Positions 20,866-31,728 of a DNA stretch of 64,000 nt are shown in pieces. Source of the stretch: Arachnopeziza araneosa. Lineage: Eukaryota > Ascomycota > Leotiomycetes > Helotiales > Arachnopezizaceae. Where the stretch lies: positions 310,001 through 374,000 of the forward strand of contig QYAI01000006.1 of assembly GCA_003988855.1 (NCBI GenBank), read 5' to 3'. The notes beneath the pieces are model-generated. The model worked only from the letters and a program-made list of their open reading frames with translations, was not told where the DNA came from and searched no databases. Position 1 is the stretch's first letter; every line of letters begins with the position of its first letter. The position numbers and the translations under genes were made by a program.

Positions 20866-21961
20866 ATGGGTTCCATCACACCAACACATCCCCATCCGCC
20901 GTACCCCCTGCACCCCTCCGTTAAGGACAAGCTCGACCCCACTTACGTCTCCTTCTACAACTCGTATATAACCTTCCAACAACAAGTGCACCTACAACCC
21001 ATCTCCGCCTCCCGAACCAGCGGAATTCTCATCCCGGGAGGAGGACCGCTCCTCCCGGTAGGTTCCACCGTCAACCTCTCCATCCACCGCCGCGAGACCG
21101 AGGGCGCCGACATCCCGCTGCGGGTCTTCGTCCCCGCTGCTCCCAGACCGCAGGATGGCTGGCCGTGCATGCTGTACTTTCACGGCGGCGGCTGGGTGCT
21201 AGGCAATATCGATACCGAGAATGTGATCTGCACGAACCTGTGCAAGAGGGCGGAATGCGTGGTTATCACTGTTGATTACCGGTATCTCCCTCTGCTCTGC
21301 ATCTCAATACCTCTCAATCGCTAATAACAACAGGCTCGCTCCCGAAGATCCATACCCAGCAGCCGTCCACGATGCGTGGGAGGCGCTGCTCTGGCTCCAC
21401 AGCACCGGCATCAACCGATTCGAACTCGACCGCCTGAAACTCGCCATTGGAGGTTCTTCGGCCGGCGGGAATCTCGCCGCAACCATGCTGCACAGATCGC
21501 TCATCTCGCAATCCCACCCGCAATCCGCATCGCTGACGCCAACCTTCCAAGCCCAGCTCCTGATCGTGCCCGTGACTGATAACACGGCGTGTGACGAGAC
21601 GTTCGACTCTTGGGGAGACAACGCCCTCTCTCCTGCCCTGCCGGCGGAGAAGATGCTCTGGTACCGGAGACATTACCTCCCTGACTCGCGGCGCTGGAGT
21701 GACTCCGACGCTAGCCCGCTGCTGTTTCAAGGTGAGGGCTGGAAGGGGATGCCTAGGACCCTGATCGTGGTTGGGGAGCTGGATGTATTGAGAGACGAGG
21801 GTTTGGCTTACGCGGAGAAATTGAGGGAAAACGGGGTGGTTGTTGAATCGAGGGTGATGAAGGGTATGCCGCATCCGTTCGTGGCAATGGATGGAGTCTT
21901 GCAGCAGGGACGAGACACAATTACGGCTATGGTTGAGACATTGAAGGATATTTTTGCTTGA
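20866..21961 (+). CDS. alpha/beta hydrolase-fold esterase/lipase, HSL (type IV) family
   Basis: Two exons, 20866-21281 and 21334-21961 (52-nt intron), giving 347 residues. Hormone-sensitive-lipase-type landmarks: the oxyanion motif FHGGGWVLG (about residue 104), VDYRLAPEDPYPA formed across the splice, the nucleophile elbow GGSSAGGN (GxSxG), a late acid in VVGELDVLRDEG and catalytic His in MPHPF. The acid-base pair spacing fits the family. No signal peptide, so a cytosolic carboxylesterase is likely; the substrate is unknown. The ATG is the first in frame after the minisatellite. The gene is convergent with the pseudokinase gene, 106 bp between stop codons. Confidence 0.9.
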
Positions 21962-22067
21962 ACATTGGTTGTTCGTTGTACTTACACAACTTGGTTTGTT
22001 TAGAATTGAAATGCATGATATTAGAAGAATAGAACTAGAAAGACAGTATAATCCCAGCACCCATAAA

Positions 22068-23233
22068 TCAAGCATATTCGATTGGCACCCGCGGTCCCGC
22101 TCCTCTCATAACTTTCTCATCATCAGCATCAACATACACCGCACCCTCCAAGCTCGTTGCTCTCCACCCCTCCCATTTATCCTCTACCGTCTGCACCAAA
22201 TCCACAATCCGCGGTCGCTGGGCAGGATGAGACATCAGCATGCGACTGACGACATCTCTCAGCCCACGACTGAATCCCTTGTCATTCATGCGGGAGATCT
22301 GCCAGTTATAGTCGTAGAACCGTGGCGGTGGCATGCCCGTCATCATGGTGTAGATCACAGCGCCGAGCGACCAGATCTCCGAGGCGCGTGACCAGGACAG
22401 GGTGTCTTTGTAGATCTCCTATCATGTTCTCAGTTCCACTAGTACGAGAGCAGAGATGTTGGAGTACTCACCGGAGCCCAGTAGTACTGCTTACTCCTCG
22501 ATGCGTTCTGCACCCTAGGCGCGACTGCCACTGTCCCGCCGACACTCGAACAGACCTTTGCCCACTGAAAGCCTCCCAACTTGCAAAGACCGTACGTTTC
22601 CTTCCCCGTCGGTTTCTGGAACCAGATCTGCGCTGGGCTGACGTCTCTGATAAGGATAGCATGCCAATCCTCGTCATGAACCTGGAACTCGCCTGGGATG
22701 CCCTCGGTTTCTTTGATGCCGAGATGGAGCCAGAGCAGAGACCGACCGATGCTGCGCAGAACGTGCCAGCAGAGGCTCTCGGGGAGGGAGAAGCGGTGGA
22801 AGTTCTGCGTCGCGAGGAGGTGCCATGATTCCTCGTCGTCAAAGTCGGGGAGGCTGTTGGCGCTGGGGAGGAGATAGGCGAGATTGCCCGCATTCATGTC
22901 TTCCCAGACGGTGAGGTCTTTGTACTCGTTGGGTGAGGAGATGGAACCTTCAAAGTCGGAGGTGCGAGCGATGTCAATGAGGGAGACGATGTTGCGGTGG
23001 TTGAGAATGAGACTGATGGGTTTGGCGGCGGTGGGGAGCACGCACGATGCTATTGGGGTCGTGTGTTCGTCGGAATCCATGTCTCGGCATACTTCCTGAG
23101 GGACTTTGGTCGCAAGGAATGAGGCATTGTCACTTCGGCGAATGACTTGGACCGAGGAGGTGTAGTGTTGGGTTTCGTAGGGGTCGCGAGGTAGGTAACG
23201 GGGATGGACTGGGAAGAGAGGATTACTAGACAT
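22068..23233 (-). CDS. protein kinase-like protein, probable pseudokinase
   Basis: Two exons, 23233-22472 and 22418-22068 (53-nt intron), giving 370 residues. The fold is recognisable from the C-lobe: WHVLRSIGRSLLWLHLG, a catalytic-loop equivalent, APE formed at the splice (YYWAPEIYKDTLS) and SEIWSLGAVIYTMMTG, with a late RMLMSHPAQRP. Key residues are replaced: HRDxKPxN is IRDVSPAQI (His and Lys missing, Asp kept) and the metal-binding DFG position reads GGF (KLGGFQWAK). No glycine-rich loop is clear. Phosphotransfer is therefore doubtful and a scaffolding or pseudokinase role is inferred. The start at 23233 (MSSNPLFPV) was preferred over 23341, whose extra segment looks like leader sequence. 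Confidence 0.8.
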
Positions 23234-23444
23234 TGTAGATAGAGAGAGTAATGGATTCGACAAACACTTCCTGTTTGGAGTTGAGGAGGATAGGATAAAC
23301 ATGAGGAATTTCTGGAATGTGAAAGCAACTAAGGAATGCAATATTTCAACTAAAGGAACTTATCGAAAACAGATGGAGTGAAAGACTAGATTTCTTTGTC
23401 GTAATCTTCAGATGCTGTGCTAAATAAAAAGCTGTAACCCATTA

Positions 23445-25280
23445 CTAGTAATTAAAATCTTCATAATGAAAAGTTCTGGTTCCCAGCCATTCCATCAAAG
23501 TATTCTTCAGCGAAACTCCTGTACATAAATACCAATTTTGAGCAGGGTCACTAGATAGGTCATCTTTCGTGATCCGCCTTTTCTGTATGTTTACACCAGT
23601 TGCAACAAGTTTGTTCCATTCTGAAAAGCCCTCAATAAATTGGCCCGTAACAAATAATCGAGTTGATTTGGCTAGTCCAGGGATACGACTGAAGGAATCG
23701 ATCGCGAGAGGTATATCTTGAGCTCTGATAGTCCAGTATAAGTTCAGTCTTTCCAAATCTAAATCTTGGCTTTGTGCAAGTAATGGTGTAATACCGACTC
23801 CAGCAGCAATAAATGAGATGCTTTCTTCAGCATCTTGCTGGATATAAAACTCACCACCAAATCCTTGAATCGGTATTTCTAGATGAGTTCTAGGATTCTG
23901 TTGGAAGAGGAAATCAGTAGCCACCCCAACCCGTCGGATGGTAATTTCAAATTGATCTTGGCCGTCAGCAGAGTCTTGCCGAGAGGAGACTGTGAAAGTG
24001 CGGAGAAAATCATCGTTGAGACTTTTGGGATCGTCGTCTCGCATATGACTATACCCAATATCGAGTTCATCCTTAAAGCTCAGCGCGACGTACTGTCCTG
24101 AACTCCATTTAGTTGCCTTTTTAGGATCCGTGACTTGAAATCGGAATCTGCCCACATTGGGTGTAACGAGTTCCTTGCCTACTAGTTTCGCAGAGATTTG
24201 CTTGGTGTCATGAGCCATTCCGCTCTTTTTTTCGATTTCAAGGAACCGCACTGGCGGATTATACGGGGAGAATTCACCCTCTTGACCTCGGAAAGCCAGA
24301 CCGTTCGAAACAAACCGAAAAGCATCGACTTTGATCTTGACTGCAAGATTTGAGTGGGAGATAAGATCAGCTGCAGCCTTGTTTGCGACTATTTCGGTTG
24401 TCCCGGTTAGGTAAAGTACATCACCTGTATTAAAATCTGGGATTACCAGGCCAGCAAGTGGTGTGGTTCTCAAGTTCCCCAGTGTTTGATAGAGTCGATT
24501 GCCAGAGTATTCGGGGTATACAATGGTTAAACCATTCTCATCGCCGGGTAATATTCGGATAAATCCTGATGGTCCACCCCGATAATTGGTGTCCATATCG
24601 GAATGCGAGTTCGAAGAAGATATGAAGAACAGGTCGGCTTTTTCTATTAGATTGATCGCAGCGGCTGGTAATGGGAAGCTGCTCGACACAAGCTTTGGTT
24701 CTGGCATGTGAGGAGTTATTTGCTTCTTGTTCAGGTACTTTGGGCAATTCCCTATTATTGTCAGTGCTGCTTCAATTCAACTTGCATTTGGGAAAGACCT
24801 ACCTATACTTTGCTCGATCTTAACCACCAGCTGCACTTCGCCGATGTTCGTTTCTGTAGCAGACAGAGCACCAGCAATCATCCGGCCATAAAGCTTCACT
24901 CTCGATCGAGTTTCGAGGTCGATAGCCAAACCGCTGACCATCTTCCCAGCACCTTCCCCTTGGACCACCTCCCCATCGGCGGAATCGCCCAGGAGTACTT
25001 TCAAAACTGGATCGAATTCCCGATCAACTGTCGTCTTCACACCAATGATCGATTGAGCGATTTGTCTAGAGAACCCCTTCTCTCCGCCCCAAAGAGTTGT
25101 CCAAGGCCTGTCGTTTTCATCGAGAGTGCCAAGAGCAACAAGGGGTGATCTCATAAGCATTGCTCCAGCATACGGAGTAAGGAAAGGCTGCGTAGGATTG
25201 TCGTGGTCCGGAACTCTCATAATCTTGTGCATCTCTTCCTCCCCCTCGTGAAACTGTGAATCTGTCTCGTAGAATGCCAT
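23445..25280 (-). CDS. flavoprotein fusing a PNPOx-like FMN-binding split barrel to an FNR-like reductase domain
   Basis: Two exons, 25280-24803 and 24751-23445 (51-nt intron), giving 594 residues. The N-terminal half (MAFYETDSQFHEGEEEMHK, GNCPKYLNKKQITPHMP across the splice, RIVLPGDENG-like RILPGDENGL, NLRTTPLAGLVIPDF, GDVLYLTGT) resembles the pyridoxamine 5'-phosphate oxidase FMN-binding family. The C-terminal half is ferredoxin-reductase-like: SSGQYVALSF, the flavin motif LRTFTVSS, and AAGVGITPLL for nucleotide binding. No C-terminal 2Fe-2S motif follows; the protein ends FHYEDFNY. An electron-transfer oxidoreductase is inferred, with unknown substrate. The upstream open frame to 25397 looks like leader. 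Such fusions are, to my knowledge, common in fungi. Confidence 0.85.
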
Positions 25281-26263
25281 GTTCACTGGCGACTTGTAGC
25301 CGTGAAGTTGGTTGTCAAGGTACGTTGCGTTGAAGAGAGCAGACGCTGCTAGGAGACCATTGCTAACATTTATAAAGTCTTGGAAACCAGGACGCATAAC
25401 TACAAAGAAACCGCTGAGTTGTGTCTTGATTACTCATCGTTTTGCTCAACTGGGTGTTGGAAATCAGCAATGAAGTGCAGGTAAAGTCGGGTAAGTGGCA
25501 GCAAGGGCGCGGAATCATTCCAAATCTCGACAATCCATTTCTCCGAGGAACTTTCCGCAGCAGCACGACATCATCGCAAACTTCGCGTGCCTTGCACAGC
25601 TTCGTTCATGATTCCATCACAACAAGCACGCGGTGGAACATCTTGGTCTGTGTACCATTCTAGAAGTGGCTACTCCTGCTGTCAGCCGGAACTTTCCTGG
25701 TATCTTCAGTCAGGATTAGGTGCGATATACACTCTAAATATAAGTTAGCTTAGCGGGTGCTGACTTAGCTAGATGCACGATGACTTCGCTCTGCAGATCT
25801 GATCTTCCAGTCTCATAATTATCAATCATGCAAATCTGCTGCTATACTCGACAACTTGCCTCAGGGGATGTCAGCACAAGACGCTACTTATTTTCTACCA
25901 GATGTCAATGGAGAAGAGCAGTATAAGTATACATGACTCTTGTCGCTAAGTGGTTTAGTTTCGTAGAATAATATTTTTTTATTAAAAAAAGAAGAAAAAA
26001 AAGAGTTGGGAGCTGTTTTGTTGCAACTCATTGCATTTCTATTACCGGTCACCGAAGATGCTTCCTTAGCAAGGAGCTGGGCTACCCATAGCCTCATCAA
26101 TCACGAAATCACATGTCATATGACGCAGCCAGCCAAATAAGGCACTATCGATGTAGTTCATCCACCACTGAAGCATTCCTTCAATTATCAGTCATGTATG
26201 CATCAAGCAAGCTTCGACAACTTACCAGAGTTTGCTTGTCTGTGGATGACACCACCACTCCTT
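25281..26263. other. intergenic region with an A/T tract, no supported gene
   Basis: It includes the promoter of the flavoprotein gene and the 3' flank of the small secreted protein. A homopolymer-rich stretch of T then A runs lies at 25972-26004. No coding frame is convincing. Confidence 0.4.
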
Positions 26264-26951
26264 TTAACGACACTGCCAGATCATCTTGCAAGCAGGGCGG
26301 AAAGTGTTTGCGCCACCAGTGTTGAAGCAGAAGAGGCTCTCGTAGCCATCGTTTCCACCCCAGTGCCTACCAGCATACCACCACTCATTAGGACCAAATT
26401 GAACCATGCTGAACTCTAGGGTCCATGGCAGTTGCGAATCGAAGGAGAAGGATTGAGGAGGATAGAGGATCTGAGCAACACCAATCTGATTGCACTACAT
26501 CATCAAGTCAGTCGAGACGCTATCCCAATGCAAACGTGTACTTGCGTTGTTGTCATAGAGGTAGAACGAGAGAAACTCTCCATGATCGTCGAAGAGGTCA
26601 ACCAAGATGCACTCTACGCCCACAAGATCAGCCAAACAACAGTGTTGGAATGGTTAGATATCCACTTACGAGTAGGGTCATTTGGGTTGTTGGCACCACA
26701 GAGTTCACTAAAGGAAGGCAACATCGGAATCCCACCCCAACTTCCCCATCTTGACCAGCAGTTAGCATTGTCTTCTTGAAGGTGCCGGAAAGTCATTACT
26801 CGGTGAAGGTACCACCCTGACGAGCAGTCAGGTTACTCGTAGCAGTTTCATCACGCTCAACGAGTGGAGCGTCGACCAAGATAGATGGGAGGCCGACGGC
26901 GAAAGTGGCCAAGAAGGCCACCAAGGTGAGGATGAATTTTCGGAGACCCAT
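26264..26951 (-). CDS. small secreted cysteine-containing protein (four exons)
   Basis: Exons 26951-26800, 26749-26670, 26613-26546 and 26494-26264 give 176 residues. The N-terminus MGLRKFILTLVAFLATFAVG is a classic signal peptide. A short propeptide-like stretch (LVERDE, one N-glycosylation site NLT) follows. The mature part is rich in Trp, Gly and aromatics with six cysteines (in ELCG, QCIL, NNCNQ, LFCFN, PACK and WQCR), enough for three disulfides. Intron 1 (50 nt) has a perfect TGCTAAC branch site. Intron 3 uses a GC-AG boundary (GCAAGT donor); phases close only with it. No family is recognised. A candidate secreted effector or surface protein by inference only. Each exon is shorter than 80 codons, so single-frame searches overlook the gene. 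Confidence 0.75.
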
Positions 26952-28041
26952 TTTGCTACGCGTGTTAGTTGAATGCTAATGTCATGCCGACAACGACGAA
27001 CCTTGTGCTCTAACTTCAAGTTTGTTTCAGGTGCTGTGGAGTTGAACAAATGTGAAGTTGTAGGTGTGGAAGGTCGAACACGAAGAAGAGGGTCGCGTCA
27101 GTTTTATAGACCTTCGAATATCAAACTTGCTGCATACGAAGATTGTCGTTCCCTGTGTTGTCAGATCCAAGTTCGTCCACCTGCAGCCAAGATAATCATG
27201 GAGCGGTCAAACTTCTATTTCTACTGTAACCTCTAATTGAAAAAGTCCCCTTTCTCTGTCGTTTCCTTACCTCTCATCTCCAAGAGCTCTCTTTCTTTTG
27301 TACTGAGAAGGAATGTAGTGACCACCGAATAGATTTAAAGCCCCTCCATCCCCTCTAAGCACCAAGCAGCAAAACCCAAAAGCAATGTCCCCAAGCTAAA
27401 GCACGAGAGGTGCACAGCAATTGCCTAGCCTATCTATGATTCAAAAGCAGTGTCAAATTGAGGACGATGCCGTGAAGTAGAATGTAACCCTGGACTCGTT
27501 TTTACAAGAACATAATTTGGATTCGACCGCCACAATTCCGCAAGACATCTCTCCATAGCTGGTGTCAACTTGGTCTTGGCTTTCCCGCTAATTCAAGGAA
27601 AGTGACCTGCTGCAACAATCCCAAAAGCTCGGATCAAGGTATCAAATATCTCAAAGAATAAAAACTCGAAAGGCTTGGAGATGTGAGGATGTTCTGGGAG
27701 GTGGTCTAAATCGCCCAATATTTCCGGAATGAGAATGCTCTAGTTAGGGATAATATTTTAGAAGCTCTCCACTCTATGCTCTTGTTGCTTCAAGCTGATT
27801 CACTGTTGACTTCTGTGTCCTCAGGATCTTATCTCGTTACAAAGAATGAGATTTAAAGTCTTGAATTTATATTGTCTGTAATGCAATTTCTTGTGAATTT
27901 ATAGCTACAGGCGAGAGACAACACCGATAGTTAACACCGATAGTTAACACCGATAGTTAACGGCATTAGCCAGGTACGAGTTGCAGCTTAGAGTTGCCAC
28001 ATTACAGTTAAAAGATGACAGCCCTCATTAACCAACTGCCC
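26952..28041. other. intergenic region, no supported gene
   Basis: It contains the promoter of the secreted protein and the 3' flank of the monooxygenase, plus a short triplicated repeat described separately. No ORF of note. Confidence 0.4.
27921..27959. repeat. three perfect tandem copies of ACACCGATAGTTA
   Basis: A 13-bp unit is repeated three times without mismatch in non-coding DNA about 80 bp beyond the stop codon of the flavin monooxygenase. GTTAAC sits at each junction. Function unknown. Confidence 0.9.
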
Positions 28042-30204
28042 TTACCGATCATCATACTTACAAATGCCTTCTTCAAGGCCCTTGATCTGTAAAGCAAGCA
28101 TTCTCGACCAGTATCTGCAAAGAGCAAGGTTTCCGCCAAAGAACCAGAAGCCTGGGTGACCCGTCTTCTTCCATATGGTCCTCAATTCTCCCTCCTTTAT
28201 GGTTGTTAGCTAAGAGTTACGAGAATAATAATAATATAAGGCTTATTCAATCAAGAAGAAGTAGCTGACTGACCTTGTTGAAACCCCATACATCATTGAT
28301 CTGGTCAGCTAGCTCGTCGCCAAAGATAGCTCGTGCTTGAGTCCGCATATTCTTATAACCAGTAGCGAAAATAATTTCGTCAGCAGCAAGTTCACTTCCA
28401 TCTGCGAATCTGATTCCATTGGGCAAAATTTCCGCAATTTCTTGGCCTTGCTTAATCTTTATATTACCATCAATGATGAGCTGGGAAGCACCGACATCAA
28501 TGTAATAACCTCCGCCCCGTTGAAAGTACTTCATAAATAATCCAGCTCCGCCCGGGCCGTTATCTAACTTAAACCCGGCTTTTTCGAGACCTGCAAGCAA
28601 TTTGGCGTCGTGCACACCTTGAGCGGCTGTGACATCTTGGTGGATACTCTTAAGAACTGGCGATGGGATGCTCCAGAATGCAAGGTCTGCATCTTCAACT
28701 GGGGGGCCATTTTCATCATACAGACCAGCAAGACCAATTTCAAGAATGGCTTGAGATGAAATAACGCAAGTTGACGATCGTTGGACCACTTTTTCATGTC
28801 AATACGGAACCCGAATAGACGGCTGTACCTACTCGTCACATCGTATCCCTTCTCAAAAAAATCTTGAGCTATATCATGACCCGAATTACAACATCCGACG
28901 ACTACCGCCTTCTTGCCATTTCCGTTCGGTTTGGCGCCTAGAAACTCAGAAGAGTGACATAACCTGTCTCCTTTGAACTCAGAGATACCAGGGATATAAG
29001 ACGGAAAGTTCTTTTCTCCGGAATGGCCTGTGGCTTGAATGATGTGCTTTGGATGCAATACTTTTGTCTCGCTCACTCCGGGCTCCTTCACTCGTTCAAC
29101 AACTACTGTCCACTGTTTCTTCGAAGCGTCCCACGTCGACTCCTTGATCGTTGTCTTGGTCCAAACATTCAGCTCAAGAAGCTTAGCATAGCATTCAAAG
29201 AATTCGGCCAACTTGTCTTTGGGTGTAAATATTGGCCAATGAGAAGGAAAGTCGATATATGGCATGCTATCAGTCTATTAGCACTGATTTGAACTAGCAA
29301 TTTGGGAGCTTAAAGCTTCAGGAAATTGATTCCTCACTATATGCAAGATTGGAGTGAGATACACTTACTGGTCATACCAGACTGGGTCATGAAGGACAAG
29401 CTGATGGTATCTCTTTCTCCAATTATCACCGATTCTGTCGTTTTTATCAATAATCAGCGTATTTATACCCAGCATTTTCAATCTTGCCGCGGGTGTAAGT
29501 CCGCCTTGACCAGCGCCCAGAATCAAGACTGTTGGATCACTCTCCTCAAAGTTCTCATCCGCCAATCTTCGTTCTTGCCAATTCTTCCGACCTGGCTGCC
29601 CGCCATGTGAGACACCTTCTGTGCGTCTTCCAAAAACCGGCTCCTCATGGCCCTTCAACTCCCGCATGCTAGTAAATAACGTGAAAGCTTTCAGCTTTCC
29701 ATCCGAGCCTTGAACCAATCTTGCTACTCCTAGCCCGTTTCCAACGTCTGACTCGGTAGTCAGAAAAGTCTGCACACCTTCTATCTTGCCCTTCCCATCA
29801 AACGAAGTAATGGTAGGTTTTCTGAAATCGGAACTCTTGTCGATGGAAACGCGCTTAAGTCTGCATCCTTCATTAAGGAAGTCAACCATTTCTTGTGGGC
29901 CGTGTAATGTGCGTGCGTCCCAGGCAAGGCATAGGTGGTCTCGCCAGAAGGCTTGAGGGAGGAACAATTCAGAGAGAGCATGAGAGGAGAGAGTTGAGGA
30001 TTGGATAGCCTTGTTGAAAGCTTCGACCCATTCTTCGGTTGCTTTCTCGTAGTTTTCTTTGGAGACGGCTGAGGTCTGGATCGAGGTCAAGTCTGCAGGG
30101 ACAATATTTACCGAGCCAGGCTCGACCCGGTCGTATGAGGGGACTGTGCCATTGATACCATTGATGCCATTGGGTATGGTTCGCGTGGCAACTGCTGCTG
30201 CCAT
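28042..30204 (-). CDS. class B flavin-containing monooxygenase with an N-terminal NTF2-like region
   Basis: Four exons, 30204-29369, 29266-28833, 28788-28274 and 28191-28042, giving 644 residues. The N-terminal 190 residues (AFNKAIQSSTLS, FWRDHLCLAWDARTLHG) look like the NTF2-like extension seen in many fungal FMOs. An FAD-binding motif follows, VLILGAGQGGLTPAARL, where the usual A/S after GGL is Thr. Then come GDNWRKRYHQLVLHDPVWYD, a second dinucleotide motif VVVGCCNSGHDIA for NADPH, an ATGHSGE segment near the FMO fingerprint, and a C-terminal IIFATGYKNM. The last exon encodes the conserved GHPGFWFFGGNLALCRYWS. It oxygenates soft nucleophiles or ketones with NADPH and O2; the substrate is unknown. 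Intron 2 (44 nt) is essential to join GYDVT to MVQRSS. Confidence 0.9.
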
Positions 30205-31728
30205 GGTAGTGGGCGTGATATTGAAGGTCGATTTGGACTGTTGACTTAGATAAAGTTAGTTCTTGATAGAGGGGGGGGTTGGCAAGAGGATGGATACAGT
30301 TCTGTACAAGTACTTACCGCATAGGCAAACGAGGTATCACAACATATAACGAAAACCAATAGTGACGACAAAGTCGGTCCTGCGGGAATAGCGGAATTGA
30401 TCCGTGAGGGATGGGGAGGAGGAGAGATGTGCGGCTACCGAGATGTGGCGTTGCGGGGTCGAAGGAGGGCCGTCCTCAGAAGGCCGTCGTCCTCAGAAGG
30501 CCGTGGGGAAGGAGCAAGCACCGAGTCATGTCTTTTATTGTATAACTACTCCACCGCCAAGCACGGAAGGACCGAGGGAAGTCCCGGGGGAACGGATCAA
30601 CACAACAAAACAAAAGAAAAACAAAGCAGTTCAAATCAGAGAACACTTCCAAGGGATTGGAAATAGCTAAAGGAGGAAAGAGCAGAGGTGCTCTCGGGAA
30701 ACCTTCCCCTTTCGGTAGCTCCATCTTCAGTCATCAATCCCGATGTCACACAGGGCATCATCGCCTTTGCATAAAGGGAATACCCCGTTGCTTCCTTCAA
30801 CCCTATCCGTGTCGAGGTGTTAAGAGAGAAGCATGTACTAGCTCCATCTCTCGCGCACATCACATTAATCCGACGGAATGCATATAGAAAAACAACCAGG
30901 TCCAATGAACTCCTCATATTGTTGCTGAAAATGCCTATCTGCTCCGCCTGCTTTGTTGGCCAACACCATGTTTAAGCTTAGGTCTCTATAAAGCCCCATC
31001 CGTCTACCACCACCACCACCACCCACCACCCACCACCCACCAACCACCACCACCACATCAGAGTGAAAGAAAAAAACACGCTCCTTTTTTTGGTCCACCC
31101 TCTTGCTCCTTGATGATTGATACACAGCACAAAACCATTCTCGTCTGCATCCAGCCAGTAAACCAAGTCCTCATCTCTCGTATGCTGAGAACCCTGAAAC
31201 CAACCAACACATAAGACTCTCGTCTGAATACTCGGTCACTCACCCAATCTCATCATTGTAGAGAGAGTGGATGGTAGTAATTATATGCATGTGGCAAATC
31301 AAGAACGCCTTCCGCAAATGCAATATTACCAAACAAAAAGAACAGGGAAACAGGAATTTGTGTGTTGCCCGCATGCATACATATGTACCTGGCCATCCCT
31401 AGAAGAATAACCACAATTAAGTTTTGTACCGCCGAAAGTGCCCCCAAGTCTAATAGCTTAGCATTCATTAATATTTCTCACGAGTTTTGGTCTCGTGGAA
31501 ACCAGGTCATTTGTCCCCTTCTCCGGCCAAACCCATAAAGCAATGTAGGAAGAGTCGAATTCGTATATGCAATCTTGAAAGACGACGAGGGTGTGAATCG
31601 AAAGGGAAGGCCCATGTTGAAATTATTAGGTGATAATAGAGGAGCTTGACATTCCGCAAGCAACTCCGTAGATGAAAATCACGCCTCGTTTACATATGGT
31701 CGAGACCATAGAGGAGAAGGTAGCTGAT
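30205..31728. other. intergenic region, no supported gene
   Basis: About 1.5 kb holding the FMO promoter and the 3' UTR of the reductase fusion. Includes a CCACC-rich low-complexity stretch listed separately. Several short overlapping frames are low-complexity shadows. Confidence 0.4.
31005..31056. repeat. CCACC-rich low-complexity tract
   Basis: About 50 bp of irregular CAC/CCACC repeats; the minus strand is correspondingly GTGG-rich and could form G-rich structures in the 3' region of the reductase transcript. Confidence 0.8.

Noticed and set aside
20751..20942. Minus-strand frame reading Asp-Val-Asp-Phe repeats
   Set aside because: A by-product of translating the 12-bp minisatellite antisense; it has no plausible gene structure.
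24777..25397. Longer start at 25397 for the flavoprotein
   Set aside because: The extra 39 residues show no conservation pattern I recognise, while MAFYETDSQFHEGEE at 25280 fits the family N-terminus.
30476..31243. Several 60-90-codon frames over the CCACC-rich tract
   Set aside because: They are low-complexity Val/Gly/Trp translations of a simple repeat, without any start context or homology signal.
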